Source of the DNA: Staphylococcus gallinarum
GTDB lineage: Bacteria; Bacillota; Bacilli; Staphylococcales; Staphylococcaceae
DNA length: 64,000 bases
NCBI RefSeq assembly: GCF_000875895.1
Contig: NZ_JXCF01000001.1
Location: 186,001-250,000, forward strand
Direction of reading: 5' to 3'
Of the stretch, positions 53,440 through 62,094 are shown piece after piece (within the stretch, counting starts at the first letter, position 1; the number at the start of each line of letters is the position of its first letter). The translations under genes and the position numbers were made by a program. Below the pieces are notes generated by a model, which was not told the origin of the DNA, ran no database searches, and saw only the letters and a list, made by a program, of their open reading frames with translations.

Positions 53440-54633
53440 ATGACTGAAATACCAGTAACAGTACTTAGTGGCTATTTAGGGGCAGGTAAAACAACTGTTT
53501 TAAATAATATTTTAAATAATCGCCAAGGCCTTAAAATTGCAGTTATCGTCAATGATATGAGTGAAGTAAATATCGATAAGGACTTGATTGCAGATGGTGG
53601 AGGTATTTCTAGAACGGATGAGAAATTGGTAGAACTATCAAATGGGTGTATCTGCTGTACATTACGCGAAGACTTACTTCAAGAAGTTGAACAGTTATGT
53701 AAAAAGGGGGACATAGAACAAATTATTATTGAGTCTACAGGTATTTCTGAACCTGTACCTGTTGCTCAAACATTTTCCTATATGGATGAAGAAATGGGTA
53801 TTGATTTATCAAAATTGTGTCGCTTAGACACAATGGTCACTGTTGTAGATGCAAATCGATTTATCAATGATCTCCAATCACAAGACCTATTAAATGATAG
53901 AGGACAAGGCGTTAGCGATGATGATGAACGTACAATTGCTGATTTATTAATTGATCAAATCGAATTTTGCAATGTTCTAATCTTAAACAAGACAGATTTA
54001 GTCAGTGCTGAACAGCTAGATGAATTAGAACAAATATTGCGCAAACTACAACCTGAAGCTAAATTGATTCGTACAATTCGTGGAAGGGTTAAACTATCAG
54101 ATGTTTTAAATACGCAAAGATTTGATTTTGAAACTGCAAGTAGTTCAGCTGGTTGGATTAGAGAATTGACACATGGCGGTCACGAAACGCATACACCAGA
54201 AACTGAAGAATATGGTATTTCCTCGTTTGTATATCGACGAAGATTACCATTTCATGCAGAACGTTTTAATCATTGGATTGAAACAATGGGTAAGCATATT
54301 GTCAGAGCCAAAGGTATTGTCTGGTTAGCACAGTATAACAATGTTGCTTGCTTGTTCTCACAGGCTGGTTCAGCAGTAGAACTTCATCCTGTTACATATT
54401 GGGTAGCATCCATGGACGAATCTGCGCAACGTACAATTTTAAACGAACGTGAAGATGTACGCGAAATGTGGGATCCTGAATATGGAGACCGTAATACACA
54501 ATTCGTCATTATCGGTACCCATTTGGATGTTGCACAAATTGAACAAGAACTAGATCAATGCTTATTACAGCATGATGAAATTGACATGAACTGGCACACA
54601 TTGAAAGACCCATTTGTATGGGTATTACAATAA
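53440..54633 (+). CDS. CobW-family zinc metallochaperone GTPase (ZagA/YciC type)
   Basis: A 397-residue G3E GTPase. Walker A GYLGAGKT (11-18), the metal motif GCICC (Cys70, Cys72, Cys73) and NKTD near 180 for guanine binding are all present. The CobW C-terminal domain starts near 265 with ISSFVYRRRLPFHAERFNHWIE. Related proteins deliver zinc to client enzymes under zinc starvation. The Zur box 13 bases upstream supports that role. Start: ATG after AGGAGG. Confidence 0.92.
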   Translation: MTEIPVTVLSGYLGAGKTTVLNNILNNRQGLKIAVIVNDMSEVNIDKDLIADGGGISRTDEKLVELSNGCICCTLREDLLQEVEQLCKKGDIEQIIIESTGISEPVPVAQTFSYMDEEMGIDLSKLCRLDTMVTVVDANRFINDLQSQDLLNDRGQGVSDDDERTIADLLIDQIEFCNVLILNKTDLVSAEQLDELEQILRKLQPEAKLIRTIRGRVKLSDVLNTQRFDFETASSSAGWIRELTHGGHETHTPETEEYGISSFVYRRRLPFHAERFNHWIETMGKHIVRAKGIVWLAQYNNVACLFSQAGSAVELHPVTYWVASMDESAQRTILNEREDVREMWDPEYGDRNTQFVIIGTHLDVAQIEQELDQCLLQHDEIDMNWHTLKDPFVWVLQ

Positions 54634-54708
54634 AGTACAATAACCTATAGAGTAATAAATGTTTAAATTATACAGCATTAATTGTTATTACTTTCAAATT
54701 AAAGAAAC

Positions 54709-54747
54709 AGCCCTCTATTCTATGAATTAGATTAGAGGGCTATTTTT
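54709..54747 (+). terminator. Terminator of the CobW gene
   Basis: Stem AGCCCTCT and AGAGGGCT with an AT-rich loop, followed by ATTTTTG. Confidence 0.85.
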
Positions 54748-54964
54748 GATAGTAGCTTTATAAAACATTTTTGAATTTTAAAGTTAAATCTCTGAATTAT
54801 ATTTTTATTAATCTAACATATACTCTTATTAATAAAGCTTAATTAGTATTGACCGGTGTAAATTGTAATTATATTCTTGCCTTAGAAATACCATTATTAA
54901 TTAAATTAAATATCATAAATCAGCGATCTCTTGAAATTTATTTATCTTTGAAAGGATGGTGCTT

Positions 54965-55477
54965 ATGATTAAACTAACAAAGTATCAGGTTGTTTTAACT
55001 GTTTTATTTGTCATTATTTATACTGCGACTATTCAAATATCAGCTAAATCAATTTTAGAAAATAAAGTAGAACATATGCCAATAGATATACATATAAATT
55101 CCGCATTAGCCTTATTTTGGTTAAATATTTTAACAGTCCTTTGTGGACTCATTCTCATTATTTTTCAGTCTTTAATTTATAAAATCATCGTTGGCGTATT
55201 AGGTACGAAGCAAAAATTCTCTATTGGTTTAAATGTTTTTCTCTTTATAACTTCAATTTTACCAGGGGCAGTGATAACTGCTGTATTAACACTGCTAAAC
55301 AATGGAGTTAGCGTTTCTCAAAATTTCTTAATCATAATCTTCACAATACTATTATCTGCAGGTTTATATAGTGTGATTTTGTGGTGTTTTTCAATTATTG
55401 ATAAATCTAAAATTAAATTAGTATTTTTAATTATTACTATATTAAACGCTCTCGTTAGTTTATTTAAATTACTGTAA
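54965..55477 (+). CDS. Multi-helix membrane protein, unknown function
   Basis: A 170-residue protein with about five hydrophobic segments (near 6-26, 44-68, 87-110, 119-139 and 148-168), a topology like Yip1-type proteins, though I cannot confirm the family. Start: ATG with AAAGGA 8 bases upstream; an ATG three codons earlier touches that ribosome site. About 220 bases upstream to the previous terminator hold no other gene. A terminator follows. Confidence 0.65.
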   Translation: MIKLTKYQVVLTVLFVIIYTATIQISAKSILENKVEHMPIDIHINSALALFWLNILTVLCGLILIIFQSLIYKIIVGVLGTKQKFSIGLNVFLFITSILPGAVITAVLTLLNNGVSVSQNFLIIIFTILLSAGLYSVILWCFSIIDKSKIKLVFLIITILNALVSLFKLL

Positions 55478-55512
55478 AAAATTCAACAACAATTTATTTT
55501 TCAACGCTTAAG

Positions 55513-55552
55513 AACCCCAAAAGCTAGATTCCATCTAACCTCTGGGGTTTAA
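55513..55552. terminator. Bidirectional terminator
   Basis: Stem AACCCCAAAAGCTAGA and TCTAACCTCTGGGGTT with a few G-U or mismatched positions and a 5-base loop, between converging genes. Confidence 0.8.
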
Positions 55553-55576
55553 TTTGTATTTCAGTATATTAATAAA

Positions 55577-55927
55577 TTATTTATTCACTTTTTTAACTAC
55601 AGAAGATTTTAAACCAACTTGTCCAATACCTGGAACTTTGCAATCAATATCGTGACCATCTTCTGGATCTACTAAGCGAATACCTTTTACTTTAGTACCT
55701 TGCTTGATTACAGAAGACACACCTTTAACTTTCAAGTCTTTAATTACAGTGACATCATCACCATCATTTAACACTTGACCATTAACATCTTTAATTTCAT
55801 TTTCCTCAACAGCAGTATCGTCTTCAGCAGACCATTCATGATTACACATTGGACAAACCAATAAATTCCCATCCTCATATGTGTATTCTGAACCACATTC
55901 AGGACAATTCGGTAATGTTGATTCCAT
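55577..55927 (-). CDS. PhnA/YjdM-family zinc-ribbon protein
   Basis: A 116-residue protein. The N-terminal zinc ribbon has Cys8-x2-Cys11 and Cys25-x2-Cys28 (LPNCPECGSEYTY, LLVCPMCNHEW). The C-terminal PhnA domain reads DVNGQVLNDGDDVTVIKDLKVKG and IDCKVPGIGQVGLKSSVVKKV. Despite the name, a role in phosphonate use is not established. Two adjacent ATGs follow GGAGG; the second is better spaced and chosen. Confidence 0.88.
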   Translation of the reverse strand: MESTLPNCPECGSEYTYEDGNLLVCPMCNHEWSAEDDTAVEENEIKDVNGQVLNDGDDVTVIKDLKVKGVSSVIKQGTKVKGIRLVDPEDGHDIDCKVPGIGQVGLKSSVVKKVNK

Positions 55928-56118
55928 CATCCAACCTCCAAAATATATTTTCTAACTTAATTTACCACAATTCATCTACTAAAAGATGAATTAATTTCAT
56001 ATATTTTCTTATTCTTTATTCATCGTTAACAAAAATGTCGAAATCCCAATATATCCATGTTTCATCCAGTCAATTTTCATTATTTTATACCTAACTAAAA
56101 TTGTTATTTCTGGAAAAA

Positions 56119-56142
56119 CATATGTCAACCGGTTGACATATG
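56119..56142. promoter_or_regulatory. LacI-type operator of the sucrose module
   Basis: A 24-bp perfect palindrome with half-site CATATGTCAACC and a central CCGG, as expected for a LacI/GalR-family dimer. It overlaps the -35 box of the permease-hydrolase operon. The LacI-type gene at 59220-60197 is the likely repressor. Confidence 0.85.
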
Positions 56143-56161
56143 CCGGGAAACACTCTAAACT
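56133..56161 (+). promoter_or_regulatory. Promoter of the permease-GH32 operon
   Basis: TTGACA (56133-56138), 17 bases, TAAACT (56156-56161). Confidence 0.75.
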
Positions 56162-56165
56162 CCTA

Positions 56166-56179
56166 AGAAAGCGTTTACA
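56166..56179 (+). promoter_or_regulatory. cre downstream of the sucrose promoter
   Basis: AGAAAGCGTTTACA fits the cre consensus except for the first base and lies at the predicted transcript start, between promoter and ribosome site. Confidence 0.6.
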
Positions 56180-56207
56180 ATTATAGTTTCGAAAGGGGTA
56201 ATGTGAT

Positions 56208-57503
56208 TTGAAGTTTTCTAAATATGTTCAGCCTTTTAAAAATGTGTCGTATATACAAAGTTCATTAACGATGTTTTTATATTTTGCATCTTGGTCAATA
56301 TGGTGGTCTTTATTTCAAATTTGGCTCGCTTCAAAAGACAGTGGCTTAGGCTTATCTGGTACTGAAATTGGTACAATTTATTCGGTAAACTCATTATTTA
56401 CAATCGTCTTACTTTTCGTTTACGGTCTAATTCAAGATAAATTAGTAATTAAAAGAACATTAGTTATCTTTTGTGCCTCGGCATCAATTCTTGTTGGCCC
56501 TTTTTTTACATTAATTTATAAAAATTTAATTCAACAACATTTTATTTTAGGTGTCATCGTTGGTTCTATTTTTTTATCAGCTGGTTTTCTCTCCGCATCT
56601 GGTGTTTATGAAACTATTTCTGAAAAGCTAAGCCGCTTCTTTAATTTTAAATATGGACAAGCTAGAGCTTGGGGGTCTGTAGGGTTTGCTGTATCTGCAC
56701 TTATTGCTGGCCATCTATTTGTCATTAATCCTGATTTTAATTTCTGGCTCGGTTCTGTACTAGGGTTACTTTTATTGATCAATTTATTATTACTCAAACC
56801 AAAAAAAGAAAAAGAAATGATTAATAATTTACGTAATAACCCTAAAGATGACTCAATACCTACAGCTAAAGATATGATTGCTACTTTGAAAATGAAACAT
56901 CTATGGATTGTCATGCTCTTTATAATGTTTACAGGTACTTTTTATGGTATTTATGATGGACAAATGTTTCCAGATTTCTATACAAAGCTATTCGATAATG
57001 AAAAAACAGGACAAACTATGTATGGTAATCTCAACTCTCTGCAAGTGTTCTGCGAAGCAATTATGATGGGCATCGTACCAATCATTATGATGAAAATAGG
57101 CGTAAAACCCACGTTAATGTTAGGTGTAACAGTTATGTTCACAAGAATTGGCTTAAGCGCTGCAACCGATAGTCCTATATTAATGTCAATGATAAAAATG
57201 ATGCATGCATTAGAAGTGCCATTATTTATGTTACCGACATTTAGATATATCACATTACATTTTGATCCTAAATTATCTGCTACTTTATATTTAGTTGGAT
57301 TACAAATTTCAGGGCAAATTGGTTCCGTTTTACTCTCTACTCCATTAGGTATGTTACGAGATGCTATTGGTTATAATTATACCTTCATTATCATCTCCAT
57401 TATTGTCATGATTGCTGACGCTTTCGGATATTTATTATTAAAAAATGATAATGAAATGGTCGATGGAGATCCTTTTCTAAAAAACGCGCAAATAACTAAT
57501 TAA
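56208..57503 (+). CDS. Oligosaccharide (sucrose-type) MFS permease
   Basis: A 431-residue, 12-helix MFS protein of the oligosaccharide:H+ symporter group (LacY/CscB relatives): SSLTMFLYFASWSIWWSLFQIWL in helix 1, GTIYSVNSLFTIVLLFVYGLIQDKL in helices 2-3 and KYGQARAWGSVGFAVSAL in helix 5, where an Arg matches the sugar-binding Arg region of LacY. Start: TTG, 9 bases after AAAGGGG; the frame has no upstream alternative. It is followed after 25 bases by the GH32 gene, so the transported sugar is probably sucrose or a fructo-oligosaccharide. Confidence 0.83.
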   Translation: MKFSKYVQPFKNVSYIQSSLTMFLYFASWSIWWSLFQIWLASKDSGLGLSGTEIGTIYSVNSLFTIVLLFVYGLIQDKLVIKRTLVIFCASASILVGPFFTLIYKNLIQQHFILGVIVGSIFLSAGFLSASGVYETISEKLSRFFNFKYGQARAWGSVGFAVSALIAGHLFVINPDFNFWLGSVLGLLLLINLLLLKPKKEKEMINNLRNNPKDDSIPTAKDMIATLKMKHLWIVMLFIMFTGTFYGIYDGQMFPDFYTKLFDNEKTGQTMYGNLNSLQVFCEAIMMGIVPIIMMKIGVKPTLMLGVTVMFTRIGLSAATDSPILMSMIKMMHALEVPLFMLPTFRYITLHFDPKLSATLYLVGLQISGQIGSVLLSTPLGMLRDAIGYNYTFIIISIIVMIADAFGYLLLKNDNEMVDGDPFLKNAQITN

Positions 57504-57528
57504 TATATAGAAAGAAGGTTTTTATATT

Positions 57529-58953
57529 ATGCAAAAAGTTCACATTACTTCAGAAAAATTTCGCTTAGGATATCATGTTATGGCACCATCAGGATGGATT
57601 AATGATCCAAATGGCTTCTGTTATTTTAAAGGCTATTACCATATTTTTTATCAATATTTTCCTTATAGTGAGCATGTAGGTAGTCCAATGCATTGGGGAC
57701 ATGCTCGAAGTAAAGATTTAGTTCATTGGGAGACATTACCTATAGCATTAACACCTGGTGATTCTGAAGATCAAGATGGCTGTTTTTCAGGTAGTGCTAT
57801 CGTTAAAGACGATACTTTATATCTAATTTATACGGGTCATCATCTTAACGATAGTGATGACCCAGAGGATTTTTGGGAAAATCAGAATATGGCCTATAGT
57901 ACGGATGGTATTCATTTTACGAAATATGAACTAAATCCAATCGTTGCCACACCACCTGCTGATAATACTCAACACTTTAGAGACCCTAAAGTTTGGCACT
58001 ATAAAGATGCATATTATATGATTTTGGGAAGTCAAAGTAAAGACGGTCTTGGACGTGTCATTTTATATAAATCAGCAGATTTAAAACAGTGGTCCTATTT
58101 AGGGGAAATTGAAAAATCAAAAGACTTAACTAAAGAAGGCTTTATGTGGGAATGTCCCGATTTATTTAAATTGGATCATCAGCATGTATTGTTAATATCA
58201 CCACAAGGAATTGAAGCAAATGATCAACAATTCCTAAATTTATTTCAAACTGGATACTTTGTAGGTCAACTCGATTATGCTCAACATCACTTTAGCAGAG
58301 AAACGTCCTTTGTTGAGTTAGATAACGGACATGATTTCTATGCAGCTCAAACAACTACAACACCAGATGGTCAAACTGTAGTGATTGGTTGGATGAATAT
58401 GTGGGAAAACGACATGATTGAACAAGAAGATGGGTGGTCAGGCGCCCTAACACTACCAAGAACTTTAGAAATCAAAAACAATCATATTTATATGAATCCT
58501 ATAGACACCGTCAAAAGCTTAAGAATTGATGATGGACAAACACTCAATTTGAAAAAGAATCAAGCAATAATATCAACTGAAAATAGAGTGTTTGAAACAG
58601 AATTATTACTCGATATCAAAGACAAAGATAATATCAAATTATCACTGTTAACACAGGACAAAACTGAACTGATTACCTTAAGATTTTCAGCTAATAATAA
58701 TCTATTAACATTATATAGAAAAGACTATGATGACTATCGATATGCCCATGTAACACCTTCAAATCAACTCAAGTTGCGTATATTTGTCGATAAAAGTTCA
58801 TTAGAAATATTCATTAATGACGGTGAAAGATGCTTTACTGAGCGCTATTATTATCCAAACAATCCACAATTGGTTCTAGAAAGTATAAATAATCAAACAC
58901 TAACAGGACATGCAACAATTTATAAACTCAAGGATGATGCAGTTCAATTTTAA
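57529..58953 (+). CDS. scrB: GH32 beta-fructofuranosidase (sucrose hydrolase)
   Basis: A 474-residue glycoside hydrolase family 32 enzyme. The three GH32 acid motifs are intact: WINDPNG with nucleophile Asp26, FRDPKVW (Asp152) and WECPDLF with acid/base Glu208. A beta-propeller is followed by the C-terminal beta-sandwich (LRIFVDKSSLEIFINDGERCFTERYY). No signal peptide, so it is cytoplasmic. Since a proton symporter and not a PTS brings in the sugar here, free sucrose is the probable substrate, although the family name is sucrose-6-phosphate hydrolase. Confidence 0.92.
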   Translation: MQKVHITSEKFRLGYHVMAPSGWINDPNGFCYFKGYYHIFYQYFPYSEHVGSPMHWGHARSKDLVHWETLPIALTPGDSEDQDGCFSGSAIVKDDTLYLIYTGHHLNDSDDPEDFWENQNMAYSTDGIHFTKYELNPIVATPPADNTQHFRDPKVWHYKDAYYMILGSQSKDGLGRVILYKSADLKQWSYLGEIEKSKDLTKEGFMWECPDLFKLDHQHVLLISPQGIEANDQQFLNLFQTGYFVGQLDYAQHHFSRETSFVELDNGHDFYAAQTTTTPDGQTVVIGWMNMWENDMIEQEDGWSGALTLPRTLEIKNNHIYMNPIDTVKSLRIDDGQTLNLKKNQAIISTENRVFETELLLDIKDKDNIKLSLLTQDKTELITLRFSANNNLLTLYRKDYDDYRYAHVTPSNQLKLRIFVDKSSLEIFINDGERCFTERYYYPNNPQLVLESINNQTLTGHATIYKLKDDAVQF

Positions 58954-59042
58954 TAGCATTGAGTATAATAATTAATAAAATACGCAATTCCGAAAATTTA
59001 TCATTATACAAATGTTGTGTAATTTAGAAACATCATTACATT

Positions 59043-59082
59043 AAAAAATCCCCTCTCTATTAAAAATAGTGTAGGGGTTTTA
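59043..59082. terminator. Terminator after the GH32 gene
   Basis: Stem AAATCCCCTCTCTATT and AATAGTGTAGGGGTTT with one mismatched base pair and a 3-base loop, followed by TATG; flanks suit use from the plus strand. Confidence 0.8.
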
Positions 59083-59130
59083 TGATTCAAAGTTTGGTCT
59101 TTTTGTTTATTTATGTTGTGACATCTCTCT

Positions 59131-59148
59131 TGTTTACATATGTAAACA
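59131..59148. other. Perfect 18-bp palindrome between converging genes
   Basis: TGTTTACATATGTAAACA, between the GH32 terminator and the end of the LacI-type gene. No promoter or T-run accompanies it. It shares the CATATG core with the sucrose operator, and ACATCT occurs on either side of it. Confidence 0.6.
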
Positions 59149-59219
59149 TCTAGCCATTATTTAAATAAAATTATAAGAACTTAACAAACATATACTTTCC
59201 AATATAAAGCTAGTTCAGA

Positions 59220-60197
59220 CTAACTCGTACTACCTTCCCATAATTCAACTGGTAGTACATACTCCTTTTCTGTAGGTTCATTTTCTAGACGCTTTTTTAA
59301 TATATCTAAAGCTGTATCAGCCATAAGGTCAATAGGTTGAATAATGGTCGTTAAGTCAGGCTGAATGTGACGCATAATCTGAGTACCATCATATCCAACT
59401 ACCTTAAAGTCTTTAGGAACCTGTTTCCCCATTTCGTAAGCAAGCTGTAAAATGATTGCAGCATCAACATCATTTGACGCAAATACCCCTTCTATCTCTG
59501 GATATTTACTTAAAATCTCTTTGAAATAGGCCTTTTTATTTGTTTCTGTTAAACTAAAGTCTACTTCATAACAAATTGGCACTAACTTATGTGACTTCAT
59601 TGTTTCAATATAGGCAGTCTTTCTTCTGTGAGCTGGTGTTTCTAAATCTATAGGTCCATGAATATGTAAAATTTTCGTTATACCCTGCTCTATTAATCTT
59701 TCCGTTGCTAGCTTTCCACCATTGTAATTATCCGATTCAACTATTGGAATATCTTCATTCATGATTCTATCAATCGCTACAATAGGTAGCTGTGTATGCT
59801 CATATTGTTCAATATTTTGATTATGAGTACCGACAATCATGCCATCAATTTGATTAGATAATAATTGATCTAAATAATGCCTTTCCTTTTCAGGGTCATT
59901 CATAGAGTTACCAATAATCACTTTGTAACCTTGCTTATATAATTTGATTTCTAAAGCTTCTACAAGTTCACCAAAAAAAGGATTCGCTACCGTAGGAAAT
60001 AAGAGTCCAATAATTTTAGTCTGTTTATTATATAATTGGCGCGCCACAGAATTAGGTTTATAGTTTAGAGCTTTCATAGCATCATTCACCTTATCAATCG
60101 TTTCTTGACTAAGATATCCTCTCTTATTAAGCACTCTTGATACTGTTGTTTTAGATACATTTGCCAACTTAGCTACATCTTCTAATTTAGGTTTCAT
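59220..60197 (-). CDS. LacI-family repressor of the sucrose module (ScrR/CscR-like)
   Basis: A 325-residue LacI/GalR regulator. The N-terminal DNA-binding domain KLEDVAKLANVSKTTVSRVLNKRGYLSQETIDKVNDAMKALNYKPNSVARQL (4-53) includes the hinge helix. The effector domain begins IIGLLFPTVANPFFGELVEALE. Start: ATG after GAGGAGG; a TTG six codons upstream precedes the ribosome site. It converges on the GH32 gene, and the perfect operator at 56119-56142 is its expected target. Confidence 0.9.
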   Translation of the reverse strand: MKPKLEDVAKLANVSKTTVSRVLNKRGYLSQETIDKVNDAMKALNYKPNSVARQLYNKQTKIIGLLFPTVANPFFGELVEALEIKLYKQGYKVIIGNSMNDPEKERHYLDQLLSNQIDGMIVGTHNQNIEQYEHTQLPIVAIDRIMNEDIPIVESDNYNGGKLATERLIEQGITKILHIHGPIDLETPAHRRKTAYIETMKSHKLVPICYEVDFSLTETNKKAYFKEILSKYPEIEGVFASNDVDAAIILQLAYEMGKQVPKDFKVVGYDGTQIMRHIQPDLTTIIQPIDLMADTALDILKKRLENEPTEKEYVLPVELWEGSTS

Positions 60198-60382
60198 ATA
60201 AGCCTCCTCAATCAATCTTCGTTATTAATAGTGTAATCCATAATTTTAGAAAGTAAAATAAAAGTCCATACTACAAACCTTGATTGAACATTAAAAAATA
60301 AACAGTAAGAGGGATAACCCTTAATATAGTATTGCACTTGTAAAACTCATATTCAGTAAAAATTATTTACATTTTGAATAAA

Positions 60383-60406
60383 CCGTAGACCTCTGCAGAT
60401 CTACGG
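60383..60406. other. Orphan imperfect palindrome
   Basis: CCGTAGA...TCTACGG with central CTGCAG; only two positions break the symmetry. It lies between the divergent LacI-type and TetR genes and ends no gene, so a protein-binding site or the hairpin of a short transcript is more likely than a normal terminator. Confidence 0.5.
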
Positions 60407-60449
60407 CTCTATAAATCTTTTTTATATCTAATCTGCAAAATTTTATATA

Positions 60450-60498
60450 TTGACCACATTGGTCATTCATTGTATATTATAAATGACCAAAGTAGTCA
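60450..60498 (+). promoter_or_regulatory. Promoter of the TetR-ABC operon with two operators
   Basis: TTGACC (60450-60455), 17 bases, TATATT (60473-60478). Operator 1, TGACCACATTGGTCA (60451-60465), is perfect. Operator 2, TGACCAAAGTAGTCA (60484-60498), has one mismatch. Their centres are 33 bp apart, about three helical turns, bracketing the -10 box. Confidence 0.85.
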
Positions 60499-60523
60499 TT
60501 TATATTTTAAGGGAGGTCTTTTT

Positions 60524-61156
60524 ATTAATAGTTTGTTTAATAATCTAAAACCAGCTAAGCAAAGAACTATTGTAAATGCTGCTATTAAGGAATTTGTGAA
60601 AAGTGGCTATGACAAGGCATCAACAAATGAAATTGTGAAGAATGCTCAAATATCTAAAGGATCACTATTTAATTATTTTAATAATAAAAAGGACCTTTAT
60701 CGCTATTTAATTAGCTATAGTGTTCAAATTATAGAAAATATGTATGCGGAAATTGATTTAAGTGAAACAGATGTATTCAATCGACTCGAGAATATCGGTA
60801 TGCAAAAACTATATATACAACAGAATCATCCAGAAATTTTTGATTTTCTAAAATCTATAAATGAGGAATCGGCAGAAGAAGTAAAACCTTATATTGAGGA
60901 AAATATCAATCTTATCTATAAGCATGGAAATGAAAAAATATATAGTGGCATAGACTATTCAAAGTTTCGTGATGATATAGATATTAACAAGGCAATAGAA
61001 ATTCTTAATTGGACAATGTATGGTTTTGGAGAAAAAGCGATTCATCAAATCAATTCGTTTGAAAATTTTTCTGAATTTGGAAATCAGTACTTTAATGAAT
61101 GGAAAGTATACGCTCAAATATTAAAGCGAAGTTTCTATAATGAAGGCGAGCTATGA
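60524..61156 (+). CDS. TetR/AcrR-family repressor of an ABC exporter, probable AUU start
   Basis: A 210-residue regulator beginning (I/M)NSLFNNLKPAKQRTIVNAAIKEFVKSGYDKASTNEIVKNAQISKGSLFNYFNNKKDL, the common TetR start with its HTH at about 30-55. Strong GGGAGG is followed after 7 bases by ATT in frame. The only other initiator nearby, TTG at 60533, is 16 bases from the ribosome site, and earlier ATGs lie in the promoter. Directly followed by the ABC genes, with two operators at the promoter: a self-regulated exporter operon. If TTG is used, the protein is three residues shorter and the HTH unaffected. Confidence 0.82.
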   Translation: MNSLFNNLKPAKQRTIVNAAIKEFVKSGYDKASTNEIVKNAQISKGSLFNYFNNKKDLYRYLISYSVQIIENMYAEIDLSETDVFNRLENIGMQKLYIQQNHPEIFDFLKSINEESAEEVKPYIEENINLIYKHGNEKIYSGIDYSKFRDDIDINKAIEILNWTMYGFGEKAIHQINSFENFSEFGNQYFNEWKVYAQILKRSFYNEGEL

Positions 61157-61189
61157 TTAATCAAATCATTTTATAAGGGGAGAATTATT

Positions 61190-62080
61190 ATGGAGGAAGT
61201 TGTAAAGATAAGTCATTTACAAAAAAGTTTTGGAAATTTCAAAGCTTTAAACAACGTTTCTTTTACAGTAAATAAAGGAGAAGTCTTAGGCTTTATTGGT
61301 CCTAATGGTGCAGGGAAATCTACCACGTTACGTATATTGTTAGGAACTATTAAACGTGACGCAGGAAGTGCAGAAATTTTCGGAAAAGATGTGTGGAAAG
61401 AGAGCTTAAAAATTCATAAACATATATCTTATGTGCCTGGAGACGTTGCATTATGGGGTAATATGACTGGCGGAGAAATCATCGATTTATTTATGAAATT
61501 ACATGGTAATGGGGATACGGATAAACGTGATGAACTCATAAAACGTTTCGAGCTAGATCCTAAGAAAAAAGCAAAGGGCTATTCAAAAGGTAATCGTCAA
61601 AAAGTAGGTTTGATATCAGCATTATCTGTAGATTCAGATTTATATATTTTTGATGAACCTACTTCTGGATTAGATCCATTAATGGAAGTCGTATTTCAAG
61701 AAGAAGTGGAAAAAATTAAAAATAATGGAAAATCCATTTTATTATCGTCACATATTTTAAGTGAAGTGGAACGTTTAGCAGATAGAGTGGCTATTATTCG
61801 ACAAGGAGAAATTGTAGAAAGTGGAACACTCGATGAATTAAGACATTTAACATCTTCAACGATAACACTAGAAACAGAAACAGATGTCTCTAAGTTATCA
61901 AATGTTGAGGGTATATTTGACTTTAAGCAACACCTTAATCAAGCAACATTTTCTGCAGATAATAAGCAGCTAAGTCATATTTTGAATGAAGCCGCAAAAT
62001 TAGGTGTTAAGAAATTTGAATCAACACCACCAACTTTGGAAGAGTTGTTTATGCGCCATTATGAAAATAAAAATAGTTAG
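61190..62080 (+). CDS. ABC transporter ATP-binding protein (exporter type)
   Basis: A 296-residue ATPase. Walker A GPNGAGKST (37-45), signature YSKGNRQK (131-138, replacing LSGGQ), Walker B LYIFDEP (151-157) and the switch His in LLSSHILSEVERLADR. The C-terminal ~75 residues match drug-exporter type ATPases ending TLEELFMRHYE. It powers the permease encoded 14 bases downstream. Start: ATG after AAGGGGAG. Confidence 0.92.
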   Translation: MEEVVKISHLQKSFGNFKALNNVSFTVNKGEVLGFIGPNGAGKSTTLRILLGTIKRDAGSAEIFGKDVWKESLKIHKHISYVPGDVALWGNMTGGEIIDLFMKLHGNGDTDKRDELIKRFELDPKKKAKGYSKGNRQKVGLISALSVDSDLYIFDEPTSGLDPLMEVVFQEEVEKIKNNGKSILLSSHILSEVERLADRVAIIRQGEIVESGTLDELRHLTSSTITLETETDVSKLSNVEGIFDFKQHLNQATFSADNKQLSHILNEAAKLGVKKFESTPPTLEELFMRHYENKNS

Positions 62081-62094
62081 GAGGTGCATTTGAG

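Noticed and set aside
60470..60523. 18-codon upstream extension of the ABC-linked TetR gene
   Set aside because: The extra codons begin inside the promoter -10 region and include the ribosome site, so they cannot be translated as the normal start.
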